Source: Phycisphaerales bacterium UBA7812
GTDB lineage: Bacteria; Planctomycetota; Phycisphaerae; Phycisphaerales; UBA1924
Assembly: GCA_002480345.1 (NCBI GenBank)
Contig: DLBY01000122.1
Coordinates: 75,058 to 96,350, forward strand
Reading direction: 5' to 3'
Length of the DNA: 21,293 nucleotides
Each line of letters opens with the position of its first letter. Position 1 is the stretch's first letter. Positions 7,590 to 15,070 of this stretch are shown piece by piece. The notes beneath the pieces were generated by a model, which was given only the letters and a program-made list of their open reading frames with translations, did no database searches and was not told the origin of the DNA. The translations under genes and the position numbers were made by a program.

Positions 7590-9545
7590 ATGCTCAAGCG
7601 GATGGCACACGCGGCCGCGATCGTTCTCGCGATCATCACCCCGCTTGCGCTAGTCGCACCCTCCGCCGCGGCACAGGCCGAGCGGATCCGTTCGTTCGCG
7701 AGCGATATCGAGGTCCGCGCCGACGGCTCGATGCTCGTGACCGAGACCATCACGGTCAACGCACAGGGCAGGAACATCAAACGCGGGATCTTCCGGGACT
7801 TCCCGACGATTTACGACGGCCCCTGGGGCCTCCGGGTCCGCGTGCCGTTCGAGGTCGTGCGCGTGACACGGGACGGTGCGGAAGAGCCGTACGCGATCGA
7901 ATCGCTCGAGAACGGCGTGCGCATCCGCATCGGACGCGAGGAGGTCGTGCTCCCGCACGGCGAGCACACCTACACGATCACCTACGAGACGGCGAGGCAA
8001 CTCGGGTTCTTCGAGACTCACGACGAGCTCTACTGGAATGTCACCGGCACGGGGTGGGCGTTCCCGATCGATTCGATCGAGGCTCGCGTGACCCTTCCTG
8101 CGCCCGTTGCCGAATCCGATCTGCGGTTGGACGGATTCACCGGCACGGAAGGCTCGACCGAGAAGAGCTTCACCGCGACAGTGGAAGACGACGGGGCGGT
8201 CGTCTTCAAGACCACAGATCCGCAGCCCGCGGGCGGGAACATGACCGTGGTCGTGGGATGGCCGAAGGGGATCATCGACGAGGCGGCCGCGAAGGCGGCG
8301 GGGGGCTCTCTGCTGCGTGCCAACCTGTTCCTGGTCTTCATCGGGGGTGGTGTGGTCATCGCGTTCGTCTACCTGCATCTCCAGTGGATCCGTGTTGGGC
8401 GCGATCCGCTCAGGGGCCCGATCCAACCCAGGCTTGCGCCCCCCGAGGGGCTGTCGCCCGGCGCGTGCCGCTATCTGCACAAGATGCGGCACGACACCAC
8501 CTGCTACGCGGCAGCGCTCTTCAATCTCGCGGTGTCGGGTGTGATCGCGATCAGGGCGGACGACGAAGACTCCTACGAAATCGAGCGGCTCGACCCCGAC
8601 GCGAAGCCCGCGTTCCCGGACGAGAAGAAGATCGCGAACCGGGTCGTGCCCAAGGGCGACACCCCGTTCGCGTTCGATCAGAAGAACCACGAGAAGGTGA
8701 GTTCGTCGATCAAGGCGCAGGAGTCCTCGCTCAAGGACGGCTACGGGCACCTGTTTGCCAAGAACAGGGGCCCGCTCTGGATCGGGGTGCTCATCGTTCT
8801 CGTTGCCTGGGTCGCGGCGGTCCTGTCGCTCCCGGGCTTCGCGATGGCGGTCGCGGGCTTCCTGTCCATCTGGCTCGCCTTCTGGTCGATCGCGTGCGTC
8901 GCGCTCGTGGTCGCGGTGGTGAAGGCGTGGCAGAACGCCGCCAGCGAGACCAGCGCATCGGGCATCGGCGCCGCGGTGTTCCTGACGCTTTTTTCGCTCC
9001 CGTTCCTCGGATTCTGGGTCTTCGGGATGTTCATGCTGGCGAACCAGACCGTGCCCTGGACCCCGCTGGTGCTCGGACTCGCCTGCGCGCTGTTCGCGGT
9101 CTACGCGGTCCTCCTCCCGGCGCCCACCGTCGAGGGGCGGCGGATCATGGACGAGATCGAGGGGTTCGCGGCCTACCTGAGCGGACGATCGGGCGACGGA
9201 GACGAGCGCGCGCGGGGCGGCATCGACGCCGACGAGTTCGAGCGATGGCTCCCGTACGCCGTCGCGCTCGACGCGAGCGAGGACTGGGCGGCTTACTTCG
9301 AATCCGTGGTCGACTCGAAACTCCGCGAGGAAGGCGACCGCGAGATCGCGCGGCGCGAGTGGCACCCGCACTGGTTCCACGGGCCTCGCCACCTCTTGTA
9401 TCCGACCGCGTTCTGTGAGTCCGTCGGCGGCGCGCTCGCGACATCCGTCAGTTCGTCGTCGTCTGCGCCCGGATCGTCCAGCGGGTTTAGCGGAGGGGGT
9501 TCCTCCGGCGGGGGCGGCGGCGGCGGGGGAGGCGGGGGCTGGTGA
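7590..9545 (+). CDS. DUF2207 domain membrane protein with Gly-rich tail
   Basis: Protein of 651 residues. A signal peptide (about 1-29, ending AAAQA) precedes the extracytoplasmic DUF2207 domain: FASDIEVRADGSMLVTETI, IKRGIFRDFPT, ELYWNVTGTGWAFPI. A membrane helix at about 243-264 is followed by a cytoplasmic region with the family block RDPLRGP. More helices lie at about 396-416, 420-446, 460-484 and 488-510. A soluble region with EFERWLPYAVALDASEDWAAYF (549-570) follows, and the protein ends in a Ser-rich then pure Gly tract with a final Trp, as is usual for this family. Function is unknown. The ATG at 7590 has GGAGG close upstream and starts the signal peptide; the longer in-frame extension from 7326 is rejected. 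The gene stands alone, 63 bases before the carboxylase. Confidence 0.9.
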   Translation: MLKRMAHAAAIVLAIITPLALVAPSAAAQAERIRSFASDIEVRADGSMLVTETITVNAQGRNIKRGIFRDFPTIYDGPWGLRVRVPFEVVRVTRDGAEEPYAIESLENGVRIRIGREEVVLPHGEHTYTITYETARQLGFFETHDELYWNVTGTGWAFPIDSIEARVTLPAPVAESDLRLDGFTGTEGSTEKSFTATVEDDGAVVFKTTDPQPAGGNMTVVVGWPKGIIDEAAAKAAGGSLLRANLFLVFIGGGVVIAFVYLHLQWIRVGRDPLRGPIQPRLAPPEGLSPGACRYLHKMRHDTTCYAAALFNLAVSGVIAIRADDEDSYEIERLDPDAKPAFPDEKKIANRVVPKGDTPFAFDQKNHEKVSSSIKAQESSLKDGYGHLFAKNRGPLWIGVLIVLVAWVAAVLSLPGFAMAVAGFLSIWLAFWSIACVALVVAVVKAWQNAASETSASGIGAAVFLTLFSLPFLGFWVFGMFMLANQTVPWTPLVLGLACALFAVYAVLLPAPTVEGRRIMDEIEGFAAYLSGRSGDGDERARGGIDADEFERWLPYAVALDASEDWAAYFESVVDSKLREEGDREIARREWHPHWFHGPRHLLYPTAFCESVGGALATSVSSSSSAPGSSSGFSGGGSSGGGGGGGGGGGW

Positions 9546-9574
9546 TCGGGCCGCCCGTCGCGCCCACGGCGCGA

Positions 9575-9580
9575 TACGCT
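9575..9580 (+). promoter_or_regulatory. Candidate -10 (TACGCT) before the carboxylase gene
   Basis: TACGCT keeps the key T, A and final T of the -10 hexamer and lies 28 bases before the start codon. The same hexamer precedes the gene at 20919. No clear -35. Confidence 0.25.
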
Positions 9581-9608
9581 CTCGGACCACGCACCCCCGG
9601 AGAGCCCG

Positions 9609-11408
9609 ATGACCACGACCCAAGCCGCGACTGAACTCGATGCCTTCCGCGCCGATGAGGCGACGATCCGGATGGGAGGCGGCGCGAAGGCGATTGAACG
9701 CCAGCACGCGAAGGACCGCCTGACCGCCCGGGAGCGGATCGCTCGGTTGGTCGACCCCGCGGACGAGGGCGGGGACGCGCCGCTCGATCCCCATCGCGAC
9801 GAGATCCCGAACTTCACCGAACTCGGCCTCTGGAGCGCGTACAACATGTACGCCGAGCACGGCGGGGCCCCCGCCGCGGGCGTGGTCACCGGCATCGGCG
9901 TCATCCACGGCCGGCGTCACATGATCATCGCCAACGACGCGACGGTGAAGGCGGGCGCGTTCTTCCCGATGACCTGCAAGAAGATCATCCGGGCCCAGCA
10001 TGTCGCGCGGATGGCCCGCATGCCCCTGGTCTATCTGGTCGACTCCGCGGGCGTCTACCTCCCCCTGCAGGAGGATGTCTTCCCCGACACCGACGACTTC
10101 GGGCGGATCTTCTATCTCAACTCCATCATCTCCGCCGAGGGCATCCCGCAGACCGCCGCGATCATGGGCTTCTGCGTCGCGGGGGGCGGGTATCTCCCCG
10201 TCCTCTGCGACACGCTGCTGATGACCGAGGGCTCGGGGTTGTATCTCGCGGGTCAGGCCCTCGTGAAGGCCGCGATCGGACAGGAGGTCAGCGACGAGGA
10301 CCTGGGCGGGGCGACCATGCACGCCGAGATTTCGGGGACGATCGACTTCAAGGAACCCGACGACGCCGCCTGTCTGACGCGATTGCGAGAAGTGCTGGCA
10401 AAGAGGCGGGGCGAAGAGACGGGGAGACGGAGAGACGAAGAGACAAGGCCGGAAGACATGGATGGCGCCGGATCCGAAGAATCCGTCTCTCCGTCTCTTC
10501 GTCTCTCGGACTCTGGGGCGCCTTTCCGTCGTCCCGTCCGCGACGGGTCGGACATCCTGTCGATCTTCACCGACAAGCCGGGCGAGCAGTACGACATCGA
10601 GGAGATCCTCGCCTGCATCGTCGACGGGCGGACGATGCCCAACGCCGACGGGCACGAATCGCTCGTGCCCGATTTCGACGAGTACAAGGCGGACTACGGG
10701 CGGTCCATCGTGTGCGGCTACGCCCGCATCGGCGGACGCGCGTGCGGCGTGGTCGCCAACCAGGGGTCGATCAGCCGGCAGACCAAGGCGGGCGGGCGCG
10801 CCGGGCCGCACGAGTCGGTGAACATGCCGCGGGTGATCTATCACGAGAGCGCCGACAAGGCGGCCCGGTTCATCATGGACTGCAACCAGCGGAAGATCCC
10901 GCTGGTGTTCATCCACGACACGACGGGGTTCATGGTGGGGCGTGACAGCGAGCAGGCGGGGATCATCCGTGCCGGCGCGAAGATGGTCAACGCGATGAGC
11001 AACAGCGTGGTGCCCAAGATCGTGCTGATCACCGGGTCGAGCTACGGCGCGGGCAACTACGCGATGTGCGGGCGGGCGTTCGAGCCCTTCCTGAGCCTCG
11101 CGTGGCCGGGCAGCAAGTGCGCCGTGATGGGGGCGGCGCAGGCGACGGGCGTGCTGGCGATGATCGAGGAGCGCAGCCGCGAGCGCAAGGGCGAGGCGAT
11201 CGACAAAGAGACGCACGAGCAGATCCTCGGCGCGGTCCGCGCGTCGTACAACGAGCAGCAGGACATCCGCCACGGCGCAGCGCGGGGCTGGGTGGACCGC
11301 CTGATCGAGCCGGTGCGGACGCGCGAGGAACTGATCGCGGCCCTCGAGTCGGCGGAGCAGGGGTGGGACTACACGCCCGAGTTCAGGACGGGTGTGCTGC
11401 AGGTATGA
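9609..11408 (+). CDS. Acyl-CoA carboxylase, carboxyltransferase (beta) subunit
   Basis: Protein of 599 residues with both crotonase-like halves of a biotin-dependent carboxyltransferase. N half: RLTARERIARLVD (38-50), GVVTGIGVIHGRRHMIIANDATVKAGA, VDSAGVYLPLQEDVFPD, and DLGGATMHAEISGTIDFKEPDD (231-252), characteristic of the methylcrotonyl/propionyl-CoA carboxylase group. C half: CGYARIGGRACGVVANQGSIS, IPLVFIHDTTGFMVGRDSEQAGIIRAGAKMVNA, and SSYGAGNYAMCGRAFEP. It moves carboxyl from carboxybiotin to an acyl-CoA; which acyl-CoA is not decidable here. The biotin carboxylase/BCCP partner is not in the window. Residues about 265-302 are a highly charged insertion encoded by an inverted repeat and absent from relatives as I know them. 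A second, shorter insertion (SRQTKAGGRAGPHESVN) follows in the C half. Start has GGAGAG upstream. Confidence 0.92.
   Translation: MTTTQAATELDAFRADEATIRMGGGAKAIERQHAKDRLTARERIARLVDPADEGGDAPLDPHRDEIPNFTELGLWSAYNMYAEHGGAPAAGVVTGIGVIHGRRHMIIANDATVKAGAFFPMTCKKIIRAQHVARMARMPLVYLVDSAGVYLPLQEDVFPDTDDFGRIFYLNSIISAEGIPQTAAIMGFCVAGGGYLPVLCDTLLMTEGSGLYLAGQALVKAAIGQEVSDEDLGGATMHAEISGTIDFKEPDDAACLTRLREVLAKRRGEETGRRRDEETRPEDMDGAGSEESVSPSLRLSDSGAPFRRPVRDGSDILSIFTDKPGEQYDIEEILACIVDGRTMPNADGHESLVPDFDEYKADYGRSIVCGYARIGGRACGVVANQGSISRQTKAGGRAGPHESVNMPRVIYHESADKAARFIMDCNQRKIPLVFIHDTTGFMVGRDSEQAGIIRAGAKMVNAMSNSVVPKIVLITGSSYGAGNYAMCGRAFEPFLSLAWPGSKCAVMGAAQATGVLAMIEERSRERKGEAIDKETHEQILGAVRASYNEQQDIRHGAARGWVDRLIEPVRTREELIAALESAEQGWDYTPEFRTGVLQV
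10413..10507. repeat. Inverted repeat of GAGACG-type units inside the carboxylase gene
   Basis: Left arm 10413-10444 and right arm 10485-10507 are built from GAGAC(G/A)-type heptads and are complementary. GAGAGACGAAGAGAC (10430-10444) pairs perfectly with 10493-10507. A second register, 10413-10428 with 10485-10500, pairs with one mismatch. The centre is about 40-48 bases. It stays in frame and adds roughly 38 hydrophilic residues in the linker between the two carboxyltransferase halves. Confidence 0.75.
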
Positions 11409-11447
11409 TCTCGCAAACCGTGGGTGACATCGCGTGAAGGGGAGCGA

Positions 11448-12152
11448 ATGGGTTTCAATTTTTTGGCGGCTGGCATCGAGGAGATCATGGGGCCGAGCGA
11501 CGCCGATTCGCTTGCTTCTCTGATCCGTGCGAATGTGCCCGGTGACCCGCCGATCTCAAAGCCGGGGTTTGAGTTCTGCATGCGCGATGAGATCGGCTGG
11601 TCATGGTGGTCCGAGCTGCAGCAACACGCTGCCCAACGCCTCGGGGACGACCGCGTCCAAGCCCTACTCGCGGTCGATGCGTGGACCGGCGCCTACCTCG
11701 ATGTCGATTGTGACAGGCTGTTGCTCTGGCCTGACGGTGAGCCCGACGGGGATGGCTCGGAGGGTCAGCCAACGATCGAGGTTCTCGGACATCGACCCGC
11801 TTCGTTCTTCTCTCGCATCTTGCGTCTTCTCGGGATCGGTCGAGCGACAGATGCCGAGCCCGACCCAGAAATCCGCGGGATGCTCGACGCGATGGTCAGC
11901 AACTTCGGCGCCCGCGACGGTGAATCCGGGGCGTTCCAGATTGCAAGCCTGCCACGGCTCATCGGCGAGCTCGACGGACTTTTGCGGCACGAAGACATCG
12001 AAGTCAACGAAGAAAGCGTTCGGCGAACCCTCGCCGAGTACGAGAATGATGATCGGATCGATGACGACCCGCATATTCAGTGCCTCTGCCATGCGTGGCT
12101 TACGGCACGCGTCGCCTCGGATAACGCTTGCCCGATGTGGCTGTTGAAGTAA
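11448..12152 (+). CDS. Hypothetical protein, 234 residues
   Basis: No family recognised. It has no signal peptide and no membrane helix. An N-terminal helical stretch FLAAGIEEIMG is followed by an aromatic run IGWSWWSELQQH (49-60), an acidic segment (95-107) and FFSRILRLLGIGR (120-132). The C-terminal part, IQCLCHAWLTARVASDNACPMW, is Cys-containing. The overall character is acidic and cytoplasmic. G+C and codon use are visibly less biased than in the carboxylase and ald genes. AAGGGGAGCGA precedes the ATG. It follows the carboxylase by 39 bases and could be read from the same transcript, then a stem-loop follows its stop codon. It could be an accessory or immunity-like protein, but nothing in the sequence shows that. 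Confidence 0.75.
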   Translation: MGFNFLAAGIEEIMGPSDADSLASLIRANVPGDPPISKPGFEFCMRDEIGWSWWSELQQHAAQRLGDDRVQALLAVDAWTGAYLDVDCDRLLLWPDGEPDGDGSEGQPTIEVLGHRPASFFSRILRLLGIGRATDAEPDPEIRGMLDAMVSNFGARDGESGAFQIASLPRLIGELDGLLRHEDIEVNEESVRRTLAEYENDDRIDDDPHIQCLCHAWLTARVASDNACPMWLLK

Positions 12153-12155
12153 GAG

Positions 12156-12173
12156 GCATACGAATGCGTATGC
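12156..12173 (+). promoter_or_regulatory. Perfect stem-loop after the hypothetical gene
   Basis: GCATACG-AATG-CGTATGC: seven-base arms with a four-base loop, three bases after the stop codon at 12150-12152, followed by TTTG. The short T run makes it a weak terminator candidate. It may equally be an operator for the next gene, whose start is 47 bases further on. Confidence 0.45.
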
Positions 12174-12219
12174 TTTGATTGATCTTGACCCCGTATCTGT
12201 CGACGGGGGTGCTGAAGCG

Positions 12220-12747
12220 ATGAGCAGCGACCGCGATCCGAGAATCCCGGATATCGAGGGCGATATCGCCGGCCACGATCTCGGACGGGCGAAAGAACGC
12301 CTCTGCTCATTTTTGAACAACGAGGGCTATGACCCCGGCCTGTGCGCCGAGATTGGGCACCTCTGCCGCAAGATGCGGGATCCCCGCGAGGCTGGCCGAT
12401 GGCTGTTCATCAGCGACGACGACTCGACCGAAGCCGACTACTTCATCGAGATGTTTCTCAATCAGCACAAGCGGAAGCCGTCGCAGATCGTCGCGCAGCT
12501 CCCGCGACGCGCGAAGCTCGCCGATGAATCGGAGTATCCCGAGGTTGTCCGCGCACGATTCGAGAAACTCAGCCTCGTCAAGCCGCTTGGTGAGTACCGT
12601 CGGTTCCGGCCGCGAACGAAGCTACAGAGAGTGAGAGACGATGCCGCACGGCTCGTAGGTTCACTGATACTTCTCGCAATCGTTGCAACATTCCTCGTCG
12701 GCCTGGTTCAGATTGCGATCTGGATCTGGTCGCTGGTTTTCTCTTGA
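12220..12747 (+). CDS. DUF6584-like protein with C-terminal membrane helix
   Basis: Protein of 175 residues. Residues about 17-120 resemble DUF6584: LGRAKERLCSFLNNEGYDPGLCAEIGHLCRKM, then the block DPREAGRWLFIS (54-65), then EMFLNQHKRKPSQIVAQL and a final YPEVVRARFEKL. The pattern is a short TPR-like helical repeat region. A basic segment (127-140) leads to one membrane helix at about 146-172 near the C terminus, which is not part of the family as I know it and suggests tail anchoring with the domain in the cytoplasm. Function unknown. The ATG at 12220 has GGGGGTG upstream; an in-frame TTG at 12175 would overlap the end of the stem-loop region and lacks a clear ribosome site. Lower G+C than neighbours, like the gene before it. 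Confidence 0.7.
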   Translation: MSSDRDPRIPDIEGDIAGHDLGRAKERLCSFLNNEGYDPGLCAEIGHLCRKMRDPREAGRWLFISDDDSTEADYFIEMFLNQHKRKPSQIVAQLPRRAKLADESEYPEVVRARFEKLSLVKPLGEYRRFRPRTKLQRVRDDAARLVGSLILLAIVATFLVGLVQIAIWIWSLVFS

Positions 12748-12753
12748 CTAGAT

Positions 12754-12769
12754 ATTCCAAGATTGGAAT
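12754..12769. promoter_or_regulatory. 16-base perfect palindrome before the META-domain gene
   Basis: ATTCCAA-GA-TTGGAAT has seven-base arms and lies five bases before the ATG at 12775. It overlaps where the ribosome site should be. It could be an operator or an RNA hairpin hiding the start. Confidence 0.45.
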
Positions 12770-12774
12770 GGCAA

Positions 12775-13227
12775 ATGTTGGCAAGTAAGCTCCGATTCGC
12801 TGGGATCGCCGCGGCATCGCTCACCCTGATCGGCTGCGTCGCAAACTCCGAGAAATCCTCGGCGTCTCCACCCCTCCCCACCGGCTCCTGGACACTCACC
12901 ACCATCGAAAACCAACCGCTCCCCAACCCCCTCCCGCCCGGCCTCCGCCCCATCACCCTCACCATCAGCGACGCCGGCGATGTCTCCGGCAACGCCGGCA
13001 TCAACCGATACTCGGGCACCGTCGATACCGGGGCGTGGGAGAATCGCGAGATCGTGTTCGGCCCCCTCGCCGTCTCCCGCATGGCGGGCCCGCCCGCCGC
13101 GATGACCGCTGAGGCGGCCTATCTCGGGGCGCTCGACGCGGTGCGCACCTTCCGCGTCGAGGGCGGGTCGCTCGTGCTCGGGGGGGCGGCGGGTGAGCTG
13201 CTCCGCTTCGAACGAGCGCCGGACTGA
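12775..13227 (+). CDS. META/HslJ-domain lipoprotein
   Basis: Protein of 150 residues. The signal peptide ends in the lipobox LIGC, with C21 as the lipidated cysteine. After a Ser/Pro linker, residues 35-147 form a META domain: GSWTLTTIENQPLP, then SGNAGINRYSGTV (71-83), then the family block RMAGPPAAMTAEAAYLGAL (102-120) and a closing LVLGGAAGELLRFER. The domain is shared with HslJ, a heat-shock-linked outer-membrane lipoprotein; its molecular role is not settled. An ATG at 12775 gives a normal lipoprotein signal; an in-frame TTG at 12763 lies inside the palindrome and adds four residues. No strong ribosome site is seen. It lies 27 bases after the DUF6584-like gene, so it may be cotranscribed. 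Confidence 0.85.
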   Translation: MLASKLRFAGIAAASLTLIGCVANSEKSSASPPLPTGSWTLTTIENQPLPNPLPPGLRPITLTISDAGDVSGNAGINRYSGTVDTGAWENREIVFGPLAVSRMAGPPAAMTAEAAYLGALDAVRTFRVEGGSLVLGGAAGELLRFERAPD

Positions 13228-13304
13228 TCGATTCTCGGAACCCTGGTCCGCCTTTCTGCTGGGCAAACACAGCCGAAATGCGCCGCGCCCGCGCCGGCGC
13301 GGTG

Positions 13305-13310
13305 TATAAC
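13305..13310 (+). promoter_or_regulatory. Candidate -10 (TATAAC) of ald
   Basis: TATAAC matches five of six -10 bases and lies 37 bases before the ald start. Directly upstream is a GC stem (CCGCGCC 13283-13289 with GGCGCGG 13296-13302) in the position of the -35. No -35 hexamer is seen. Confidence 0.4.
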
Positions 13311-13347
13311 CACCTTCTTCGAGCCTGCTGTCCATGAGGAGCGGCTG

Positions 13348-14460
13348 ATGCGGATCGGTGTGCCCAAAGAAATCAAACCAGATGAGTACCGGGTGGGCAT
13401 CCGTCCCGCGGGCGTGGAGGTGCTGACCGGCAAGGGGCACGAGGTCTGCGTCGAGGCGGGCGCGGGCCTGGGCTCCGGGCTCAGCGACACGGAGTACGCC
13501 GCCGCGGGCGCGACGATCGTCGACGACCCCGACGAGCTCTGGCGCTGGTCGAACATGATCGTGAAGGTCAAGGAGCCCCAGCCCGATGAGTACACGCGGA
13601 TGCAGGAGGGGCAGGTCGTCTTCGGCTATTTCCACTTCGCCGCCGACCGGGACCTGACCGACGCGGCGCTCAAGAGCCGGATCACCGCGATCGCGTACGA
13701 GACGCTCACGGCGCCCGGGCCCAACGGGGGGACGACGCTGCCGCTGCTGACGCCCACCAGCGAGATCGCGGGTCGCCTCGCGGCGCAGCAGGGCGCGAAG
13801 TATCTGGAGCGCCCGAGCGGGGGGCGGGGCGTGCTGCTCGGGGGCGTCCCCGGGGTCGAGCCGGGCAATGTGCTGGTCATCGGCGCCGGGGTGGTGGGTC
13901 AGAACGCGGCCCGCATCGCCTACGGCATGGGCGCCCACATCGTGATGATGGACACCGACAACGAGAAGATGCGACGCGTGGGCGAGGTGATGCCCCGCCA
14001 GCTGATCACGGTGTTCGCCGACCCGGAGGCGATCCGGCACTACCTCGCGTGGGCGGATGTCGTCATCGGTGCGGTGCTCGTCCCGGGAGCGAAGACGCCG
14101 CGCGTGGTGACCCGTGAGCACCTGCGGCTCATGAAGCAGGGCTCGGTGATCGTCGATGTCTCGATCGACCAGGGCGGGTGCTGCGAGACGAGCCGGGTGA
14201 CGACGCACTCCGACCCGGTCTTCGTGGAGGAGGGCGTGCAGCACTATTGCGTGGGCAACATGCCCGGCGCGGTGGCGCGGACGAGCACCTGGGCGCTGAC
14301 CAACGCGACGCTGCCATGGGTCGTCCGGATCGCCGACGAGGGCGTGTGGCGGCTCCGCCGTTCCGACCAGGGCTTCCGCGACGGGGTGAACATGCACCGG
14401 GGTGAGCTGCTGAACGAGGGGGTCGCCTCCGCGCACGGGCTCGAGCTCGCGGAGGCGTGA
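13348..14460 (+). CDS. ald: Alanine dehydrogenase
   Basis: Protein of 370 residues, the usual length. The N-terminal signature MRIGVPKEIKPDEYRVGI, substrate-site K75 in VKVKEPQ and catalytic H96 in GYFHFAAD are present. The NAD-binding GAGVVG (179-184) is followed by D202-T-D-N after beta-2. VIVDVSIDQGG (267-277) and the C-terminal NMPGAVARTSTWALTNATLP are also intact. It interconverts L-alanine and pyruvate plus ammonium with NAD. The motif usually written DQGGCVETS reads DQGGCCETS here. GAGGAG precedes the ATG at good spacing. It has its own candidate promoter and ends 36 bases before the coiled-coil lipoprotein. Confidence 0.97.
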   Translation: MRIGVPKEIKPDEYRVGIRPAGVEVLTGKGHEVCVEAGAGLGSGLSDTEYAAAGATIVDDPDELWRWSNMIVKVKEPQPDEYTRMQEGQVVFGYFHFAADRDLTDAALKSRITAIAYETLTAPGPNGGTTLPLLTPTSEIAGRLAAQQGAKYLERPSGGRGVLLGGVPGVEPGNVLVIGAGVVGQNAARIAYGMGAHIVMMDTDNEKMRRVGEVMPRQLITVFADPEAIRHYLAWADVVIGAVLVPGAKTPRVVTREHLRLMKQGSVIVDVSIDQGGCCETSRVTTHSDPVFVEEGVQHYCVGNMPGAVARTSTWALTNATLPWVVRIADEGVWRLRRSDQGFRDGVNMHRGELLNEGVASAHGLELAEA

Positions 14461-14484
14461 TCGCATCCGGGTCGCCGCACCGCG

Positions 14485-14490
14485 TAGACT
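14485..14490 (+). promoter_or_regulatory. Candidate -10 (TAGACT) giving a leaderless start
   Basis: TAGACT ends six bases before the ATG at 14497, so transcription would begin at or next to the A of the start codon. No GGAGG-type site is present between it and the ATG. Confidence 0.35.
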
Positions 14491-14496
14491 CACCCC

Positions 14497-14988
14497 ATGC
14501 GTGCACACCCCGATCTCGGATCACTCGTCTTTCTCCGTCTTCTGCCGATCCTCGCGTGCCTCCCGCTGCTGTCGGGGTGCATCGTGCAGGACATCCACGA
14601 CGAGCTCAGGGGCGTCAACGCGCGGCTCGAGCGCGTCGAGGAGACGCTAGGCAAGATCGACACCACCAACGCGCGACTCGCGGACCTGGACGCACGACTC
14701 GACACACTCGAACGCCTCGCGTCGATCGATGCCTCGCTCACCTCTATCGACGAGGAACTTGTCTCCATCAACGGTGAACTCGACCCGATCAAGGGATCGC
14801 TGGAGAACCTCGACCAGCACCTCGCGTCGCTTCGGGAGACGATCCGCAACATCGACTCGACGATCCCTTTCCTCAAGATTTCGGGCGATGACGAGGCGGG
14901 AGAAGCGGAACTGGACGAGCAGCAGCCTCCCGAATCCGAAGGCGGCACCGGAGATCCCGCGGACACCGGGAGCGGTGGGGGTCAGTAG
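14497..14988 (+). CDS. Coiled-coil lipoprotein
   Basis: Protein of 163 residues. A hydrophobic signal (10-27) ends in the lipobox LLSGC, with C28 as the lipid site. Residues about 31-125 form a long coiled coil with regular spacing of Leu and Ile and many Glu/Asp/Arg (LERVEETLGKIDTTNARL, DARLDTLERLASIDASLTSI). The tail (130-163) is acidic then Gly/Ser rich, without a fold. No enzyme motif is seen. A periplasmic spacer or cell-envelope tether is plausible by shape; no family recognised. It follows ald by 36 bases but appears to have its own start signal and no ribosome site. Confidence 0.78.
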   Translation: MRAHPDLGSLVFLRLLPILACLPLLSGCIVQDIHDELRGVNARLERVEETLGKIDTTNARLADLDARLDTLERLASIDASLTSIDEELVSINGELDPIKGSLENLDQHLASLRETIRNIDSTIPFLKISGDDEAGEAELDEQQPPESEGGTGDPADTGSGGGQ

Positions 14989-15035
14989 AACCCCGCTGAT
15001 TTGCCCGCGCGCGTGGGTTCGACGCCCGATTCGCG

Positions 15036-15064
15036 TTGTAGGAAGTGCGTCGGTTGGGTATCGT
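15036..15064 (+). promoter_or_regulatory. Candidate sigma-70 promoter of the S8 protease
   Basis: TTGTAG (15036-15041), a 17-base spacer, then TATCGT (15059-15064). Spacing is ideal, though each hexamer is only a partial match. Transcription would start near 15071, leaving a leader of about 300 bases. Confidence 0.4.
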
Positions 15065-15070
15065 GCCGCG

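Noticed and set aside
7650..11273. Very long minus-strand open frame (1207 codons)
   Set aside because: It is antisense to the DUF2207 and carboxylase genes, which have clear families. Its translation is rich in Arg, His, Asp and Val, typical of a GC-rich shadow frame.
12748..14508. Long minus-strand open frame opposite the META and ald genes
   Set aside because: Antisense to well-supported genes; composition is that of a shadow frame.
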